Source: Mustela lutreola | Taxonomy: Eukaryota > Chordata > Mammalia > Carnivora > Mustelidae | Assembly (NCBI RefSeq): GCF_030435805.1 | Contig: NC_081305.1 | Coordinates: forward strand, 54,780,001 to 54,844,000 | Direction of reading: 5' to 3' | Length of the DNA: 64,000 bases | In this document: positions 62,001-64,000 of the stretch, one piece after another | Layout of the letters: each line of letters begins with the position of its first letter | How positions within the stretch are numbered: position 1 is the stretch's first letter | Program-made: the position numbers and the translations under genes | Notes under the pieces: generated by a model | Database searches by the model: none | What the model saw: only the letters and a program-made list of their open reading frames with translations | Told to the model about the DNA's origin: nothing

Positions 62001-63292
62001 GCAGGGAAGAATTTGCCCAGGCGCGCCTGTCCCAGGGGTAGAAGTGTTTCTACAGAGGCAAAGAAAATCTCAAAGCTTCTTTTATCCACCTATCTATCAT
62101 TTTGATCTACCCCTCAAGAATCATGTATTGGTTTAGCCATTATAGTCAAGACCAAGTCTAGACATCCAGATGTCCCCAGAGCCTCACCCCCAGGTGTTAC
62201 CCCATGGCACTGAAAACATAGGTCCACAAAATAGCCTTGTTCGAGAACAATCAGAGCAGCTTTTCCAAGAGCCCCAAGAGAGAAATAGCCCATGGACAGG
62301 AGAGTGGATAAACAGGTGGTCGTGGCGTGTGTGTGTTGCGGGGCAGGGGGACAGCAGAGCACTATACAACAGAGAAAAGCAATCAAGGCTGGAGCACCTG
62401 GCTGGCTGGCAGTAGAGCATGCAACTCTTGATCTTGGGTCGTAAGTTCGAGCCCCACATTGGGGACAGAGTGTACTTAAATACCACAGCAAAACAATGCC
62501 CAATTCAGAATGCTGATGAAGGAAGCCAGAGCCAAAGGGGACATCCTGCCCGATACACTTCATATCAAGGTCAAAACCAGGCAACACAGATCCATGTTGG
62601 AAAAGATCCCAGCGGGGAGGGGTGTTGGTTGTTTGGGAATCTTCCAGAGAGATGGAAACATTCTATGTCTTGGTCTGGTTAGCTGTTACACAGGTATGTG
62701 TATAACGTGAAATGTCACTGGGCTGCACACCAGATCTGCCACTTTGCCAACTTGTAGGTTATACCTCCATTTTTCTTTTTTTTAAAGCAAAAAACTTGTC
62801 AAGTTGAAGCAAGGTGGGACATGCTGGCAATGGGGCGTGGGGAGTGAGCGAGGTTTTCGTTCTTGGACGGGGTTGTGGGTTATAGATGGTGAGAGCATAG
62901 TATTCTGTGTGTCTGAACTATTAGACTATGCTTTTGAGAAAACAATTAGGCAAGGAAGAGAAGGAAAGAAGGTTTGCTGAATGTGGGGTGGGTGGAGGGA
63001 GAGACACAAAGCCAAAGACACAAGGACCTCCATCCTTCCCCACGACATGAAGTGGACCCAAAGTCTGAGAGCTGGCAAGAGCTGGCAGAGAAAGGTCCAA
63101 GAAGGAGATGGGGCAGGTGAGGAGGAGGGTGCTGGTGGGAGATATGGAGGGGGTCAGAAAGACAAAGTGACAGGAAGGAATGGAAGGGGAAACTGAAGCA
63201 GGGGGGTCAAGGTGGGCCATGTGGGTCCCCTCTACCCTCCCTGGTCCCCAGGGCCCCGACTCACCAGACAGCTGAAGTGTGGCCCGTCGAGC
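59087..63292 (-). CDS. SPIB: ETS transcription factor Spi-B (exons 2 onward)
   Basis: Exons, 5' to 3': 63292-63265, 61666-61594, 61308-61094, 60718-60568, 59385-59087, joined in frame to 254 residues and TGA. With the ~8 residues of the off-window first exon this equals the human 262. The N-terminal activation region is seen as [29 protein letters not shown] and [10 protein letters not shown]. An acidic Ser/Glu/Asp segment ([20 protein letters not shown]) precedes the ETS domain. That domain fills the last exon: [38 protein letters not shown], the recognition helix [19 protein letters not shown] and [10 protein letters not shown]. Spi-B binds GGAA sites in B cells, plasmacytoid dendritic cells and M cells. 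No splice donor or frame anomaly. 63293-64000 is intron 1 without recognisable exon. Confidence 0.97.
59935..60000 (+). mobile_element. MIR fragment (sense)
   Basis: CCAGGTCTGCCATTTCCCAG, TGACCTTGAGCTGGCGTTTC and CTCAGCTGTAAATGAGGC fit the MIR core. Confidence 0.55.
60005..60032. repeat. GT microsatellite
   Basis: About 13 uninterrupted GT units between two oppositely oriented MIR fragments, in the last SPIB intron. Confidence 0.9.
60035..60200 (-). mobile_element. MIR relic (antisense)
   Basis: GTGAAGCACTTAGTTCTAGG, GAGCTTATTTTATCTTCATC and GCCCATTTTACAGATGAGAA in antisense MIR order. Confidence 0.75.
60280..60475 (-). mobile_element. MIR relic (antisense)
   Basis: CTCTGTGCCAAGCACTGCTC, TATTATCGCACTTAATCCCC and TCATTTGCCCCAGGTCACAC, nearly full length. 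Confidence 0.8.
62391..62482 (+). mobile_element. Short-subtype carnivore SINE in SPIB
   Basis: AGCACCTGGCTGGCTGGCAG, TAGAGCATGCAACTCTTGAT and CGTAAGTTCGAGCCCCACAT form the tRNA-Lys-like head with its internal promoter. The tail is short (GTACTTAAATAC). Confidence 0.82.
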
Positions 63293-64000
63293 CTGGAGGG
63301 GGAGAGACACAGGGGCATGTCAGGAGTGCCTTCAGCCTGGAGTCTCAGGGTGGTTGGGAGCCAGTGGGGGAGCCGGAGGGGGGAGGCGGCTGCAGCTGTG
63401 ACCACCGCAGCTCTTCTGCTGTGTGTCCTTGTGTGAGACCAGCCCCACCACACTCGAGCGGGACAGGAAGTGGGGGGTGGGGGGACAGGCAAATGTTCCC
63501 CCCTCCCCTGGGATTTGCATAGGCAGAGGCTGGTTGGGGGGGCAGGGAAAGTGAGGGAGAGAAAGTCCCTGGAGAGGTGGTGTGGGCACCAGTGGGCTGA
63601 TGGGGGCAGGGAGGGGCCTCCGTCATCAAGTCCATTAAATGGGTCCACTCTGGACCAGAGGAGATGGAGAGCCACTGGGCAAGAATGGGAGGAAAGTGTG
63701 GAAAGACACATTCGCTGATGCAGGAAGCAGCTGAGTCCCAGAGATCGGCAGAAGGGGCTGGGGGAGAGACAGGGAGATAGCAAGAGAGAACAGACAGACA
63801 GAGGAAGAACTGGAAAGAGACTGGGGCAAAGACAGAGGCAGAGAGGGAGCAAGAGGCAGAGGATAGAACCCCAGAAACAAAACAATGTGATGAGCAGCAG
63901 AGTGGGCAACAAGTGAGGAAGCCAGAGGTTCAGCGAGGCCCCATGGGGGGCTGGGGGACAGACAGGCCTGGGGGGCTGCCTGGGAGAGGCAATTAGCCGG

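Overview
The window is mammalian nuclear DNA, most likely from a caniform carnivore and possibly a mustelid. The main clue is the density of carnivore tRNA-derived SINEs (CAN/SINEC type: a GGGCGCCTGGGTGGCTCAG head, a pyrimidine-rich middle and an AATAAATAAATAAAATCTT tail), several with intact target-site duplications. All coding exons are split by GT-AG introns. The gene order JOSD2 - EMC10 - GARIN5A(FAM71E1) - MYBPC2 - SPIB matches human 19q13.33 read in reverse. Species and synteny are from memory; I ran no search.

Layout. 1-1.7 kb: the 3' part of JOSD2 (+), a Josephin-domain deubiquitinase whose 5' exons lie off the left edge. 1.7-18.6 kb: a gene-free interval of low-complexity DNA. It holds a pyrimidine tract, a ~1.9 kb tandem array of about 14 units each with a MIR/L2 3'-end-like core, a ~3.7 kb TCTCTCAGACTC-type array with two SINE insertions, an orphan CpG island at about 12.85-13.4 kb, a second pyrimidine tract, a less repetitive stretch and LINE debris. 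18.6-25.1 kb: EMC10 (-), 7 coding exons giving 262 aa, plus an alternative stop-containing exon giving 254 aa. 25.14-25.44 kb: a compact CpG-rich head-to-head promoter. 25.4-30.4 kb: GARIN5A (+), 5 coding exons. 30.9-55.6 kb: MYBPC2 (-), 28 coding exons joined by consistent phases into an open 1,140-codon frame. 55.6-59.1 kb: MYBPC2 upstream region with a CpG island, then degenerate repeats. 59.1-63.3 kb: SPIB (-), five exons covering all but the first ~8 residues; the first coding exon lies off the right edge.

The five genes do not form an operon-like unit. JOSD2 is a cytosolic deubiquitinase, EMC10 an ER membrane complex subunit, GARIN5A a Golgi-associated RAB2-interactor family protein (testis-linked in mammals), MYBPC2 the fast skeletal myosin-binding protein C and SPIB a lymphoid ETS transcription factor. 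The sharing visible in the DNA is the EMC10/GARIN5A bidirectional promoter and the tail-to-tail GARIN5A/MYBPC2 arrangement.

I found no wholly new biological system. The most unusual items are non-coding: the array with a MIR/L2-like core, the very long polypyrimidine array, the orphan CpG island, repeated growth of GGAT-type arrays from LINE2 3' tails, and MSR1-like minisatellite blocks in a carnivore. I recognised no retroviral or other virus-derived element.
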